Assembly (NCBI GenBank): GCA_002007465.1
Contig: LNAC01000347.1
Span: forward strand, 314,135 to 378,134
Direction: 5' to 3'
DNA from: Ailurus styani
Lineage: Eukaryota > Chordata > Mammalia > Carnivora > Ailuridae
DNA length: 64,000 nt
Both the position numbers and the translations under genes were made by a program. The notes under the pieces are model-generated. The model was not told the origin of the DNA. It ran no database searches and was given only the letters and a program-made list of their open reading frames with translations. Of the stretch, positions 10,853-22,196 are shown piece after piece. Position 1 is the stretch's first letter, and each line of letters begins with the position of its first letter.

Positions 10853-11598
10853 CTTCGCGGGGCAGGGGGCCAGATCCGGGCGCGCTAGAGCGACGGCCGG
10901 GAAGTCGCGGAGCGGAGGGACGGCCGCTGCCAGCGGAGGCCGGGCACCGTAAGAACACCAGAGCGTCGGCGCTCCTCGACACCCCGGACGCCGCGGCGGA
11001 GCTGCCCCCTCTACTGCGGAAACCTGTGCGGGCGCACTAAGCATGCGCAGTACCGCCACTGCTGGCGTGCGCCTCCCGGCTCACCTGCCTCGCGCGCGCT
11101 ACCTAGTGGAGGGGTCCGTGGCGTGGGCCTACTGTGTGCGCCAGGCGGCCTTGGCGGTCAGGACACCAATGTGCTGAGCCCAGATTCAACCCACGTATTT
11201 GTCTCAGTGACCCCTTATGCAAACTTGAACCAGAATTATCTAAAAAGTGTTTATAACTCAATTTAGAGTTAAGACCCTAAGGCAAACATCCCTTAAAGAG
11301 CGTTGAACTTGGTGCTCCGGAAGGTCGCTACACGCTTTTCTGAGGTTGTCCAGAGTCCCACGCCAGGAATGCAGGGAAACAGTGAAACTCCACTACAGTC
11401 GCTAGGCTGTTAGAATGACTAAACTTTTTGAACGCACGGATCTGGAGGTTGAGGAAAAGATAGGCTCAGGAGAGAAGCAAGAGAAAATGAAGGTGCCGCA
11501 AAGCATGCCTTACTTCAGATCCCATCATGCAACCGGGGAAGGACGTTGAGGCTCCCAAGGCCCCGAAACCAGAGTCCTGCGGAGACGGCGCCCGGGAT

Positions 11599-11617
11599 GC
11601 ACTCTGGGATTTGTAGT
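11599..11617 (-). promoter_or_regulatory. ZNF143/SBS-like motif upstream of FBXO9
   Basis: On the minus strand the sequence reads ACTACAAATCCCAGAGTGC, 16 of 19 matches to the ZNF143 consensus and close to common variants of it. It sits in a small CpG-containing patch (11,575-11,670) between the two islands, in opposite orientation to the site at 9944. Confidence 0.5.
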
Positions 11618-12485
11618 CCGCTCTTCCTCGTAGAGTGCCGGAACTTATCCCGCGATACTAGCCCGACCTCTTAAAGCCCAAACACCTGACTTTGTTTCCT
11701 AAGAAGACATACTTATTTATCAGGCAATTTATTATTTTTCCACACTTTACATTATTTTCAATACGGAAGTTTGCATGCTCTATGAAAACCTAGTCTTATA
11801 TCCTCTTACCTTCATTTGACAAACATTTACTGAGTTTCTACGATTTCTACTGGGCGTCAGGTACTAGCAGTGATCAGGTTTCCAAGACTCTAGTTCATGG
11901 ATCCCAGAGTTGAAATCTCTTATCCATTATTTTATTCTGGAGATACGAGAAATGCAATATATCTTCGGCAGAAAAAAAGAGTAAAAAGGGGGGGAGTGAC
12001 AAAATGGTGAGCTACAGTAAGAAAACCCAACTGCTTTCTTTTACTATTAGGATCCACCCTTCAGATAGGTGTTTTTATTTGTTCTCTAAATCAGGTACCT
12101 AGAAAAAGTACCTTCATGTTTAATGAAGGCCAAGAAATTTAACAGCTTTTAATTTTTAAGGGAAACTTAAGTCTTTTAAGGATGACTTTCTTCCCAATGA
12201 CCTCTTTAAAATTGGATTTTGCAATTTAAATGGGGGGTCAGATATAAGGATTTATAATCGAAGAAAGTGATATATGTGACTCATGAACACAAAAAAATCA
12301 GTTTTGCAAATGAACAAGGAGGTATTGAAATGTTTTCAGAACTCCTCAATTTCATTAAACATGTTGAATGCTAATTTAAGACATCTTGGTTACTTAATAC
12401 AGATGATTTCTATTCTAACTAATAAGTACTTAACAAAATTATAATAATGATAAATTAAGCACCTATTTTATTAAAATGCTGTTAT

Positions 12486-12702
12486 GGGGGCACCTGGGTG
12501 GTTCTGTCAGTTAAGCATCTGCCTTCGGCTCAGGGCATGATTCCAGGGCCCTGGGATCCATCCCTAAACCTGCTCAGCGGAGAACCTGCTTCTCTCTCTT
12601 CTTCTGATGCTCCCCCTGCTTGTGCTCTTTCTCTATCTGTGTGTCTCTCTCTGTGTCAAATAAATAAAATCTTAGATAAATAAATAAACAAACAGACAAA
12701 TA
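12486..12702 (+). mobile_element. Can-SINE
   Basis: Head GGGGGCACCTGGGTGGTTCT; part of the middle is missing; A-rich tail with GATAAATAAATAAACAAAC variation; ATAAAATGCT flanks. Confidence 0.9.
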
Positions 12703-13334
12703 AAATGCTCTTCTGTTTCAGTTACTAATATTCTATTTCGGACCAGTATCTGCTGTATCCACTAGACTTCAGGTTTGTATTATCCTATATTATGTTTGCA
12801 GGATTATAATTTTCCTGACCTAAATTACTTACTAGCTCAGTGGGCCCTGTTAAAAGTAGAACAGGAGAGTCCCTGTATTTGCTGGGTAGACTTGCTTGGA
12901 CAACTAGATTTGACTAAAACTGGTAATTTTAAATACTTTAAAAATCACTTTTCATGGGAGCAGTATATAATTTGTTAGGTTACCCCTCTTGTCTCCCTGC
13001 CTTTTCATTGATAAAAGACTTTCAGTTTTCATTTGCCATATGGTTTGGGTGTTATATAGATAATCACAAAGATAGATAAGTATTATACATTTCCCAAGTG
13101 GCCAGATGATCCTTTTCCTTCTGGGACAGGAAGTCTTGTATCTTGAGGGTTTCTTCAATAGGAGCAAGAAGAGAGAGGGGTTCAGGTCTTTGTTATAGAT
13201 TCTATTAGGAAAAAACAATGCTGAGTTCTTAGAATTCAAAAATAACAGCAGAGAAAAATCGATATGGTGATGAGCTGGAGAATTAAACTCAGAGAAAGAT
13301 CCACAGTGTGTAAATGGGCTATTGCTTTATTGAT

Positions 13335-13480
13335 TAAAATTGTGCTGCTTGTGGCAGTATGGTTCCCTGGACCAGAAGCATCAACACCAGAATTCTGGGA
13401 ACAAGACCCACTGTTTTCACAAGCCCTCAGATGATTCTGATGCCTCCAACTAAAGTTTCCCCCTCTGCTATGGCCATTAA
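13335..13480. mobile_element. MER20-like DNA transposon relic
   Basis: GGTTCCCTGGACCAGAAGCA and ACAAGCCCTCAGATGATTCT resemble the MER20 (hAT-Charlie) consensus. Confidence 0.6.
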
Positions 13481-14039
13481 ACTAGTTCTGAAAAATATAA
13501 AGTCTGGGGCAATTACATAATTTAAATCTGGGGCCTTGAAGCAGTTTCCTTTTTCAAGTCACTTTCAGAACCAGTCCTCGTATGGATGATTTAAGGTAAT
13601 GTCTACAACATAATTTATGACACAAGTGTGTTTAACACACAAGTATAAGTGTTCGATTACATATTACTAGTTACACACAGAAGACAATTGTTGCGTGGAT
13701 CATATCTAGTCCGTTTCCCACCTGGATAGCAATCCAGTCTTTTAAACTAAAGTTGCTAACTATAGAATTCTTCAAGTTCAGATGAACGCTAACGGGGAAA
13801 TCCGTTGCGTTTTTATTTTAAAATATTTTTCTTGCGGGAACACTAACACAATCTGCCATCTCAACCATGTTGGAGTGTACACTTCAGAGGCATTGATTTC
13901 ATTCACAGTGTCGTGCATCCCCGGTTACGTCTTTTGGAAGCCGGGGAAAGGTTTTCACCATGATTACCTGCAATGAAATGGACTCAGAACCTGTGTCCAC
14001 CGCCTCCATTTCTAAATCCTGATACCTGAGGCCGCCGAC

Positions 14040-14560
14040 CTGCAAAAAGGCGTTCGTGCGGAGCTGGGGGGCGCACGGGCGGTCAGCGGGCCGCAGGGAT
14101 CCCTGGGCTCGGCCCGCCCTGGCGGGGAGCGCAGCGCCGCGGCTCGGCGCCCCCGGGCGGCCGGGACGCGGTGCAGGGACGCGCAGGGCCAGCGAGGGGA
14201 GCTGCAGGGTAACTTTTCCCAGGGAAAGCGGCCGGTCGTCCCCGCTAGAAGCCTCCCTGCCTTTTGTTTGTTTTTCTGCGGGAGGCTGGAGAGCGGCCGG
14301 GTTCCTGCTGCTCCACCATGCGCCGCACGCCCCGTGCGACTCGCCGGACCTCCCGGGCGTCCCTGCACGGACCGCTCGGCCCGTCCTAGCAGGGATCGCC
14401 CCCACCCCCAGTTCCCCTGCGGGCCGCTGCGCCCCAGTCGCCGAGGAGCTGCGCTCACCGCAGGGGCGGGCCCCCGCCTGCGTTCGCGGCGCCAGTAAGT
14501 GGGGCCAGGGATTTAGGGGCTTCTGCCGGGCGACCTGTCACAGGGGGTGAAGGATTGGAG
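14040..14560. promoter_or_regulatory. CpG island 2: probable CILK1 promoter
   Basis: A second compact CpG-rich island about 3.5 kb from the first. It ends around a strong plus-strand donor (14495). It is separated from island 1 by ordinary AT-richer DNA. Open frames crossing it in several phases have low-complexity Gly/Arg/Pro content and are not supported as proteins. Confidence 0.7.
14050..14494 (+). other. CILK1: CILK1 probable non-coding exon 1 (start not determinable)
   Basis: A strong splice donor, CCA|GTAAGT, begins at 14495 inside a CpG-rich island, on the strand of CILK1 and about 3.8 kb from the FBXO9 start codon. The first identifiable downstream acceptor of the gene is at 36348, so a first exon must exist upstream, and this donor is the best candidate seen. 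The human gene has one non-coding first exon and lies head to head with FBXO9, which fits. The transcription start cannot be read from sequence; no TATA box was seen and the 5' limit given is only the edge of the island. An alternative donor, CACC|GTAAGA at 10949 in CpG island 1, could serve another first exon. Inference from donor quality and position. Confidence 0.5.
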
Positions 14561-15607
14561 CTGCGGAGGGACCCCCGTCCGGGGCCCCCGCGAGGGGCTG
14601 GAAGGAGAGAGAGAGGCTCGTGGGCTGTAGTTTCTCTCCGCGGTCATGTGGCTCGCTCCCTCCTGGCGTGGAAACTCCGGGTTGCGCGGAGTCAGGAAGA
14701 TCTTGATGGGTGTTTACCTTTCGGTGTTAGAGAGGGGAAAGACCCTTGCCAGGTTTGAAGCCCCTTTAGTAGGAGGTGGAGGACTTGTTCTCGGAATCTT
14801 CCTGACTAGGCCTGTGGCTGTCCCACATGGGGTCTTAACAGGAATCCTCATACATTTATGTGCAACCATTTTTCACTGGGTTTCTTTCTGCTCTGATTTC
14901 TTCTTACTAACCTGAGTGGATGTTATGAGAGGGATGTTGAAGGATTTTTCCAGAGCAGCCGTTTCTTTTGTAATGTGCCTTTTAAAGTCTGGCTTGGACG
15001 CTGACATTGAAGGCTTTTACTTTTAAATATAAAAGTAGTTTAAGGCGTCATTCTGCAGAAAAGAGTATTCATTTCTACTTATAATTAAGTGAAGATCTGC
15101 TTCTGCTAAAGCTGGACTATGCTGGGAGGGTACGGCCTTGAATTTTGCATGCAAGTCTAGATTTCTCCAAGGTATTGGGACTTGTGTTTTTTATTTTGGC
15201 TCGGAGCACTCTTTGTAGCAATAGAAGTTTGATAGCTACGCTTAGCATTTCTCGCATTTTCCAGTGACTAGGCTTTGAGGATGTGCCCCAATAGTGAATT
15301 GTACTGTTGCTGAATGTAAAATTAAAATGAGCTTGAAATTTGTGTAGTCAACATATAAATTATTAAGAAGAGTTTGTGTCTCAGACATATGCTAGCTGTA
15401 CTAGGAGTTAATGTATGCATAGATATGCACATTTGAAATCATTTCTGGACAAAGCTGCAATTTGGCAAAGAATACTTTTTTATTTTTCATTTGGTAAAGA
15501 CTCTTTAAGGCCTTCCTATATATCTGAGGACCAGTAATTGTAAAACACTAGGGAGCGAGTGTAGAAATGAGAGCAGTGCTGGGATCCTCTGTTTAAAATG
15601 ATGTCCT

Positions 15608-15818
15608 GGGGCGCTTGAGTGGCTCAGTGGTTAAGCATCTGCCTTTGGTTCAGGTCATGTACCCAGGGTCCTGGGATCGAGTCCCACATTGGGCTCCCTG
15701 CTGAGCAGGGAGTCTGCTTCTCCCTCTCCCACGCCCCCTGCTTATGTTCCCTCTCTCACTGTGTCTCTCTCTGTGTCAAATAAATAAATAAAATCTTTAA
15801 AGAATATAAAATAAAATA
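15608..15818 (+). mobile_element. Can-SINE with target-site duplication
   Basis: Full structure. AAAATGATGTCCT precedes it and AAAATGATTTCCT follows (one mismatch). Confidence 0.9.
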
Positions 15819-16474
15819 AAATGATTTCCTGTACTATTGCCCCCTCCCTAAGGTCCAGCCCCCTAGGGAGCGTGCCTACTTTCTGTTTACCCCCTGTCCA
15901 CTTTGCCTTGCCCCTTCTCCAAAGTCAAAGCTGTTGGTTGGGCAGGAGTGGGCAGCCCCGTTTCTTAGTGGGATCAGTTTTGTTTTAGATGATGGAGGGA
16001 TGTCTTGGAGGATTAATGGAACCTGAGTAGGCAGAGGTCTGTGCTCCTTGCCAAGGGAACTCAGCATTTACTCACACAGAAGTGGTTTTCTCACTGAAGT
16101 TTCTTACCTACTGACTACGTGTAGATGAGCTCCCAGGATAAAGAACGGGTCTTTGAGGGTTTTGTTGACTGTGCAACACCATCAAAGCTCTTTTTATACT
16201 TTCATTGTTTTATTCTCAGTGCCTTTTGAGATTCCCAGAAAAGGTGGAAAATCATGTCAATCTTGAAACTTTGGAATTATCTTTAACCATCTCTTCCTTC
16301 ATTTCCTACATCCTTTGTATTGGTGAGTCACCAAGACCTTTGAAATGTGATTTGTACAGATCCCTCCCTCCTTATTCTAATCCAGAAACCTCATCCTTCC
16401 TCTCCTGCGGACTGGAGCAGCCTCTTAGCTGGCCACCCAAGCTCTTAGTAAGTCCTCAGTACCTGTTTGCTGAA

Positions 16475-16497
16475 TGAATGAATGAATGAATGAATGA
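16475..16497. repeat. (GAAT)n microsatellite
   Basis: Five to six GAAT units at the end of an old MIR/L2-class relic. Confidence 0.9.
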
Positions 16498-16895
16498 GAC
16501 ATTCCCCTTTCTCTTCAGCATTTGTTGTCCGTCTAATTTTTCTAAACTATCACTTCCTCGACTCTGTCCTTGCCTTTCAACCTGGTCCATTCGCTATCTC
16601 AGGTCTGAAATAATTTGCCTGATTTTTCAAGGCCTTCATAATTAGGCCTCACCCCTCCTATCTAAATCCTATTTTCAGCTCAGTGTGCATCCCTGTGCTA
16701 TATGCAGTTTGGTCTGGCTTTCCTGCTAAGGGGGCCAGGCTCATTCCCACTGCAGTGTCACTGCCCAGACTGCTTCCCTGGAAACCCCTCTTTTCCCCCC
16801 CACTCTCCCAGGCAAATCTTACCCATCCACTGAGAAGGAGCCCACACCCTCCTTCTTCCCTAATGTCTTCTCTAACTACTCTCTTCTCTTTCTTT

Positions 16896-17005
16896 ATTTT
16901 TTTAAGCTTTTTTTTTAAGTATCTCTACACCCAGCATGGGGCTCGAACTCATGACCCTGAGATCAAAACTCCCACACTCTCCAGACTGAGCCAGCCAGGT
17001 GCCCC
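16896..17005 (-). mobile_element. tRNA-derived SINE, short older type, minus
   Basis: Complement of the short type (…GAGCCAGCCAGGTGCCCC at its head end), flanked by CTCTTTCTTT copies. Confidence 0.75.
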
Positions 17006-17024
17006 TCTCTTTCTTTAAAAATCC

Positions 17025-17225
17025 TTTTTTTTTTTTTTTTTAAGATTTTATTCGTCTATTTGACAGAGAGAGATACAGCAAGAGAGGGAACACGAGGGAA
17101 GCAGGAGAGAGAGAAGCAGGCCTCCTGCAGAGAAGGGAGCCCCTACACGGGGCTCGATCCCAGGACCCTGGGATCATGCCCTGAGCAGAAAGCACACGCT
17201 TAACGACTGAGCCACCCAGGCACCC
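17025..17225 (-). mobile_element. Can-SINE, minus
   Basis: Starts in poly(T), TAAGATTTTATTCGTCTATT, and ends GAGCCACCCAGGCACCC. Confidence 0.92.
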
Positions 17226-17825
17226 TCTTTCTTTCAAGTCTTAAGATACTTGTTTGTTAATCCTTCATTACATTGCCTTTATTGATCTCTAATTGGCTTA
17301 CGTTATTTTAAGCCTCTTCAGGGCAGAAGCCATAGTTTACACGCTGTAGTGTGATGTCTTGGGCTTTGGAGTCAGGCAGAATTGAGGTCAGGGCCTGACT
17401 GCACTGATTATTCCTGTGGCCTGGCCTGGTGGGATTCTCCTAGCATTTGAAGAGAGGGGAGGGACGTGCCTCCTCCAGGGTGGTGGTGTGAAGATAGTCG
17501 TAGTGCCTCCACAGGGCCGGCCCTGCCATCCGCCTGACTAAAAATCTGCTCATCCCTCCGAAGTGACTCAGGGACTCGAAGGGGCCTGAACATTTAGGAC
17601 ATATTTGGTAGGTATTTGTTGACTGCCTTGTAGTAGACTACAAGTCACAGCTCAGCGTGGAGGCCCAGAGGACAGGCATCCGTGCAGTGAATCCTCCACT
17701 GAGTGTTAGCCTGCCCTTACTTAACATGGCTTGAGCTGAGGTTATTCCTGGCTACAGCTCTGCTTCTGGGATCTGTTGCTGTTTTTCCATCTGAACCTTG
17801 CCAGGAACACTACTGCCTTCTAGTT

Positions 17826-17832
<7 letters not shown>

Positions 17833-17877
<45 letters not shown>
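17833..17877. repeat. (TG)n microsatellite
   Basis: About 22 uninterrupted TG units on the plus strand in CILK1 intron 1. Confidence 0.98.
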
Positions 17878-17881
<4 letters not shown>

Positions 17882-18243
17882 CTCTCACTGCTTCTCTTAC
17901 AGAAAGCGCCTCCATTTCATTTTTTAGGATCTTGCTGAGTTGGAGTTGTACCTCGGCCTTCTATTTTTCTGCTTGTGGGGTATGTGTGAGTGTATTAATG
18001 GCAGAACCCCTTGCCTGGTGCTTTCTTGGCAGAATTCTGGGTACAGTGACCTTTCTGTGTATGTTGATCTGTCAGCCTGTGAAGAGAGTCTCACTTAACT
18101 GTAAATTCTCTCCTTGGCAGTCTTTCCAACCACAGCATCCTGAGAGGAGCGTACGACTGGAGGACTAGAAATCTCTCTGTGGACCTCAGTGTGTGTGGCT
18201 GATGTGGTTGGCTGGGAAACTGTGCAGAGTTGTACACAGGATG

Positions 18244-18247
<4 letters not shown>

Positions 18248-18292
<45 letters not shown>
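18248..18292. repeat. (AC)n microsatellite
   Basis: About 22 uninterrupted AC units, 370 bases after the TG array and complementary to it. Confidence 0.98.
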
Positions 18293-18294
<2 letters not shown>

Positions 18295-18981
18295 TGTTTG
18301 GGGGTTATGATGCAACCCTATCCTAGGTTGTGACTCTGCTTTCCCTAAAACAGCTCTGATGTTATCCATACACATGTGTTCTGGAAAATTACCTCATAAA
18401 AGCAATTTGGTCAAGCAAGTCATTTTGTGGGGCCAGTTGCATTACAGTGCTGAGTGTTACTGCAGGAAGAAATCAGAGATGTCTTTACTTGCAGCCAAAT
18501 AACTAAAAGAAGCAGCACAGGTCTTCTCAAGGTGGTAAGGAAAGTTGATTGGACGTTCAAACTCACCCTCTCTGCTCCTAGTGAGGTGCCGTGTGATGTT
18601 AGGAAAATGCTACTAAGCAGCCATCCTAGGGAAATGCTCAATCCAAGTGGAAAGTTTCTGTTCCTGATTTCCTTGCAAGGAAACTGAAGTGTCCTTGCAC
18701 AATGAGTCAGTGCCTGACTCACTGTGCTTTGAAAGTCGAAACCTTCATAGAAAGAGTGCTTGTGGTCAGGCTCACCTGTACAGGTGAGATGAAGCCCCTT
18801 ATTTGTGGACTTGTGAAATTGTCTCCGAGGGTGAAGAAAGCACATCATTTGCCCCTTTTTTTTAGTATGTGGTTCAGGATTAAGAATATAGTTATATACT
18901 TTCAGAAGACTATTAGAACACTTCTTACATTCACACATTAAAAAATATGCTACTCTGAGGATAACAAAGATTCTATTCATA

Positions 18982-19166
18982 TTTTTGTAAAGATTTTATT
19001 TATTTATTTGAGAGAGAATGAGAGAGAGCGTGAGAGGGAAGGGTCAGAGGGAGAAGCAGAATCCCCGCTGAGCGGGGAGCCCGACATGGGGACTCAATTC
19101 CGGGACTCTAGGATCATGACCTGAGCCAAAGGCAGTCACTTAACCAACTGAGCCACCCAGGTGCCC
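18982..19166 (-). mobile_element. Can-SINE, minus
   Basis: TAAAGATTTTATTTATTTAT through GAGCCACCCAGGTGCCC. AGATTCTATTCATA and AGATTCTGTTCATA flank it. Confidence 0.92.
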
Positions 19167-20103
19167 TAAGATTCTGTTCATATTAATTGGGTCTCTAGGT
19201 CTCATCTGTAAAGTGAAGGTATTGGATCATCATTAAGTCCCTTATAGGAAAAAAAAATCTAATTCTGTGGTTTAAATTTCCTCCACCTTATGCTATATCC
19301 ATGTTGAATTTAGGTCCTATGGAACTTAGTTAGCATTCAATCTATACCGATTAGGTATAGATTAGGTACTGATTAGGTAAGAGAATATATAACCTTAAAT
19401 TTTTCCAGAATTTGAAGTTGGCATCTTAACTCAATTTTTTTTTAAATGGGAGGGCCACAGTAGTGCCTCACATTTCCTTTGGTAGTTTTTCCACCTCGCC
19501 CAGAGCTGTTAGTAGCCACTTGATAAATGTACAGCAATGGCCAAGAACTTGTGAGAGCCCCATATTTGTGAGGAAAGATCAAGGTGAGTCATATTTTACC
19601 TTTCTGTAGGTGTAATATGACCTGTGATAAAGTGCCGATAACGAGTGACTGCCCTCGTCATTACTATGGAAGATAATGTCCCACAGCCCAAGGTAAATTA
19701 TTATGGTGTAATGTCCAACTACATACTCGACAATGTCATGAAAGTTACAATCTGCATGAACTTGTAGTTCCCAGAAGATAATAATTAATAGTTTTGGCCC
19801 CTTGGATGCTGCCTTTGCTCTGTAAGTAAATTTATTAGAGTGCTTTAACTCAGACAAAACTGAGTGAGAAAAAAGATACATATTCCTGCGTGTTATCTTA
19901 GGTATTTAAAAACAATGTTTTTGTACACTTGTATAAAATTTCATGGAAGGATTCATAATTTGTGTGCCCTGGCCCCAATATAATTGTCCGATCTAGCAAA
20001 GAAGGGAGGCACGAGGGCATGGGATATGCAGTGGGAATGGGGTTGGTAGTACAGGAAAGTCACCGATAGTGAAAATTACCATTTACAGACCCATAATGTG
20101 CTC

Positions 20104-20260
20104 ATTCATTAATTAATTCATTCAACAAATGTTTATTGTGAGCAGCTCTTTGTGCCAACTGCATGCCAGGCCCCTGTCTAGGTGCTGGGACTAGAGTTAG
20201 GAACTTAATAAAATTCTGCCCACAAGGCATTTATATTCTCAGGAGAAACCCAGTTTGTAT
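20104..20260. mobile_element. Ancient MIR/L2-class relic
   Basis: TTCATTCAACAAATGTTTAT, TGCATGCCAGGCCCCTGTCT and CACAAGGCATTTATATTCTC are the usual words of this old repeat class. Confidence 0.5.
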
Positions 20261-20348
20261 GACGCCATAACCCCTAGAACCTCTTGGTACACAAGGCTTA
20301 TATGGAGAAGGCTAAAATGTTTGCTTATGTGCAAATTTCCTCTGTTTC

Positions 20349-20553
20349 AGGGGTAGACAAATTGTGCTTTGTAGGCATATTCCGCCTGCTGCCTGTTTCT
20401 TTAAATAGACTATATGCAACACAGTCCATTCATTTACGTACTGTGTATGAATAGTGCTACATTGATGGGCTTGAGTAGTTGTGACAGAGACATAGCCCTC
20501 AAAGCCAAAAGTATTTACTAGCCTTTCACAGAAAATGGTTGTTGACCCCTGCC
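20349..20553 (-). mobile_element. hAT-type MER relic
   Basis: Ends resemble inverted termini (GGGGTAGACAAATT … GTTGTTGACCCCTGCCCC). It is the same family as the copies at 36,057, 39,217 and 41,605. Family name not assigned. Confidence 0.5.
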
Positions 20554-21982
20554 CCATTTCATTTTTATATTAAGTCTTTACCTCCTTGATATGTTTTATT
20601 GACTTGTTTGTTGTGTATGATAGTGAAGCACCTTCCATTGAGTGAGATCAGCTCCTGAGTTACAAGATTTGCATAGCCCTTGGGATATATGGTATGTTCT
20701 CGTTCACTTCCCTCATCTTCACCTCAGCCTGCCCTGCCCCCCTTCAATCACAAGGTGGTTCCCAGGCAGGCTGCCAGCCCAGGACTATTGTCACCCGCTA
20801 CAGCCTTCATTGTTAAGCTTGGGGGGGACCGTCCCTGAGTTCATCCACATTTCACACAGGTCAGAGTAAATTATTCTTCCTCTCTCTCTTCAGCATTTCA
20901 CACTAACTTCAGCTCCTCACAGTCCCCACGAGCCACCTATAGTGATGTGCCCTCGTTTAGAAATAATCTCCAAGTGACCGAAGACTTTTTTTGGTTCGGG
21001 GTTGGAGCGCCCTTTGGTACTGCAGGAGAAGCAGTGGGAAGTCGTGGTACTAAGGGCCCTGGTGCACAAGGAGTTCCTTGCTCAGAAGTGGGGTTGAAGG
21101 AGGAGAGGGAGGGAAAGGCGTGGAACAGTTTCTGGGGAATAGCAGAGGCACCCCAGCTAGCTAATTTTCTTCTCCCCTCACTCCAGTTGATGCAATAGCC
21201 AAAAGCATCTTCCATAAAAGCAAAGCAAATTCCACATAAAGAAGGCTCCTTTGGTCCCCAATGCAGAAAAGAGTGCTAACTGAGGAGGCAAAGTACTCAG
21301 AAGATGTTTTTGCTGAAACGAATATGGGCAGAAAGATTAGGCCCCAGAGAGGAAAATATAAACACAGATGTACTATTTTTAGTACCCCTTTTAAAGTAAA
21401 TTAACAGTATTAACTCTTGAAAAGTTATGACATGTTTGGACCCAGATTACGATGCATCGTTACCTGCAGGATAAAGTAAAATGGAGCTCTGAAGTGCAGT
21501 GAGAAGGGCCATTGAATGATTTTGCACATAATTCAGCTTTCCTAGGAGGACAGGTAAGTTTCAGTGTAACACAATTAAGGCTGAGGGAGAAAAGCTGCTC
21601 AGAAGGGTCTGAATTTAGCAGGGCCGGTGAACCGCCTCCCCAGACAAGACCACGTTTTTGTACAGTTTTCTGTGTTCTCTCTTTAAAAATTAGTAACTGT
21701 GACATTTATTCAGTGACGGTCCGAGTTTCAGACTGAAGAATGGACTCCCATTGTCCCTGCCCCCAGCCTGTTCCGCAGGCTGTGAATGAGCAGGGGTAGC
21801 TGGGATGAGCTGCTGGCCAGGAATAGATGTTCTTTGCCTCCTCTGAGGGTTGAAGCTGAAGGGAGGGAGTTGGAGCGGATTGCAGGAAGGTTTTCCCCCA
21901 TGTCACCTAGACAGAGAAACCATGACATCGGTTGCAAAGGTTTGCCGGAACTCTGCAAGCGAAAAACAACTGTATGTCTGTG

Positions 21983-22020
21983 TTTGTTTGTTTGTTTGTT
22001 TGTTTGTTTGTTTGTTTGTT
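21983..22020. repeat. (TTTG)n microsatellite
   Basis: Nine or ten TTTG units forming the tail of a minus-strand SINE. Confidence 0.95.
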
Positions 22021-22196
22021 TTTTAATTTCACAGCGGGAGAGAGATCACAAGGAGGCAGAGAGGCAGGCAGAGAGAGAGGGGGAAGCAGGCTCCCCGCTG
22101 AGCAGAGAGCCCGATGTGGGCCTCGATCCCAGGACCCTGAGATCATGACCTGAGCCGAAAGCAGAGGCTTTAACCCACTGAGCCACCCAGGCGCCC
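22021..22196 (-). mobile_element. Can-SINE, minus, with expanded (TTTG)n tail
   Basis: Complement of a full SINE ending GAGCCACCCAGGCGCCC. Its tail has become a TTTG array (21,983-22,020). ATGTCTGTGTTTGTT occurs before the array and again at 22197, marking the target-site duplication. Confidence 0.92.

Larger units (their letters stand above)
10400..11160. promoter_or_regulatory. CpG island 1: FBXO9 promoter, possibly bidirectional
   Basis: Dense CpG dinucleotides and GC-rich sequence with no TATA box. It contains FBXO9 exon 1 on the minus strand, a YY1-type core AAGATGGC (minus, 10855-10848), an NRF1-like GCATGCGCAG (11042-11051) and a plus-strand donor CACC|GTAAGA at 10949 that could serve a divergent transcript. 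A G-rich run lies at 10434-10448. Long open frames on both strands here (for example 10237-11040 plus) are expected in high-GC sequence and are not called genes. Confidence 0.8.
11160..14040. other. Spacer between FBXO9 and CILK1 promoters
   Basis: Mostly unique AT-rich sequence. It holds the ZNF143-like site at 11599-11617, one Can-SINE (12486-12702) and a MER20-like element (about 13335-13480). No coding exon was seen; the open frames here are short and unlike known proteins. Confidence 0.6.

Noticed and set aside
10237..11040. 267-codon open frame on the plus strand in CpG island 1
   Set aside because: High-GC DNA lacks stop codons by composition; overlapping frames are open on both strands, the translation is low-complexity Ser/Pro/Arg/Gly, and the FBXO9 first exon explains the region.
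13899..14550. Open frames of 148-168 codons on both strands across CpG island 2
   Set aside because: Same GC effect; no recognisable domain and several mutually overlapping frames.
17824..18168. Frames encoding long Cys-Val repeats (and the opposite-strand equivalents near 18,095-18,375)
   Set aside because: They are translations of TG/AC microsatellites.
18420..18980. 186-codon open frame on the minus strand in CILK1 intron 1
   Set aside because: No recognisable domain and no supporting signals.
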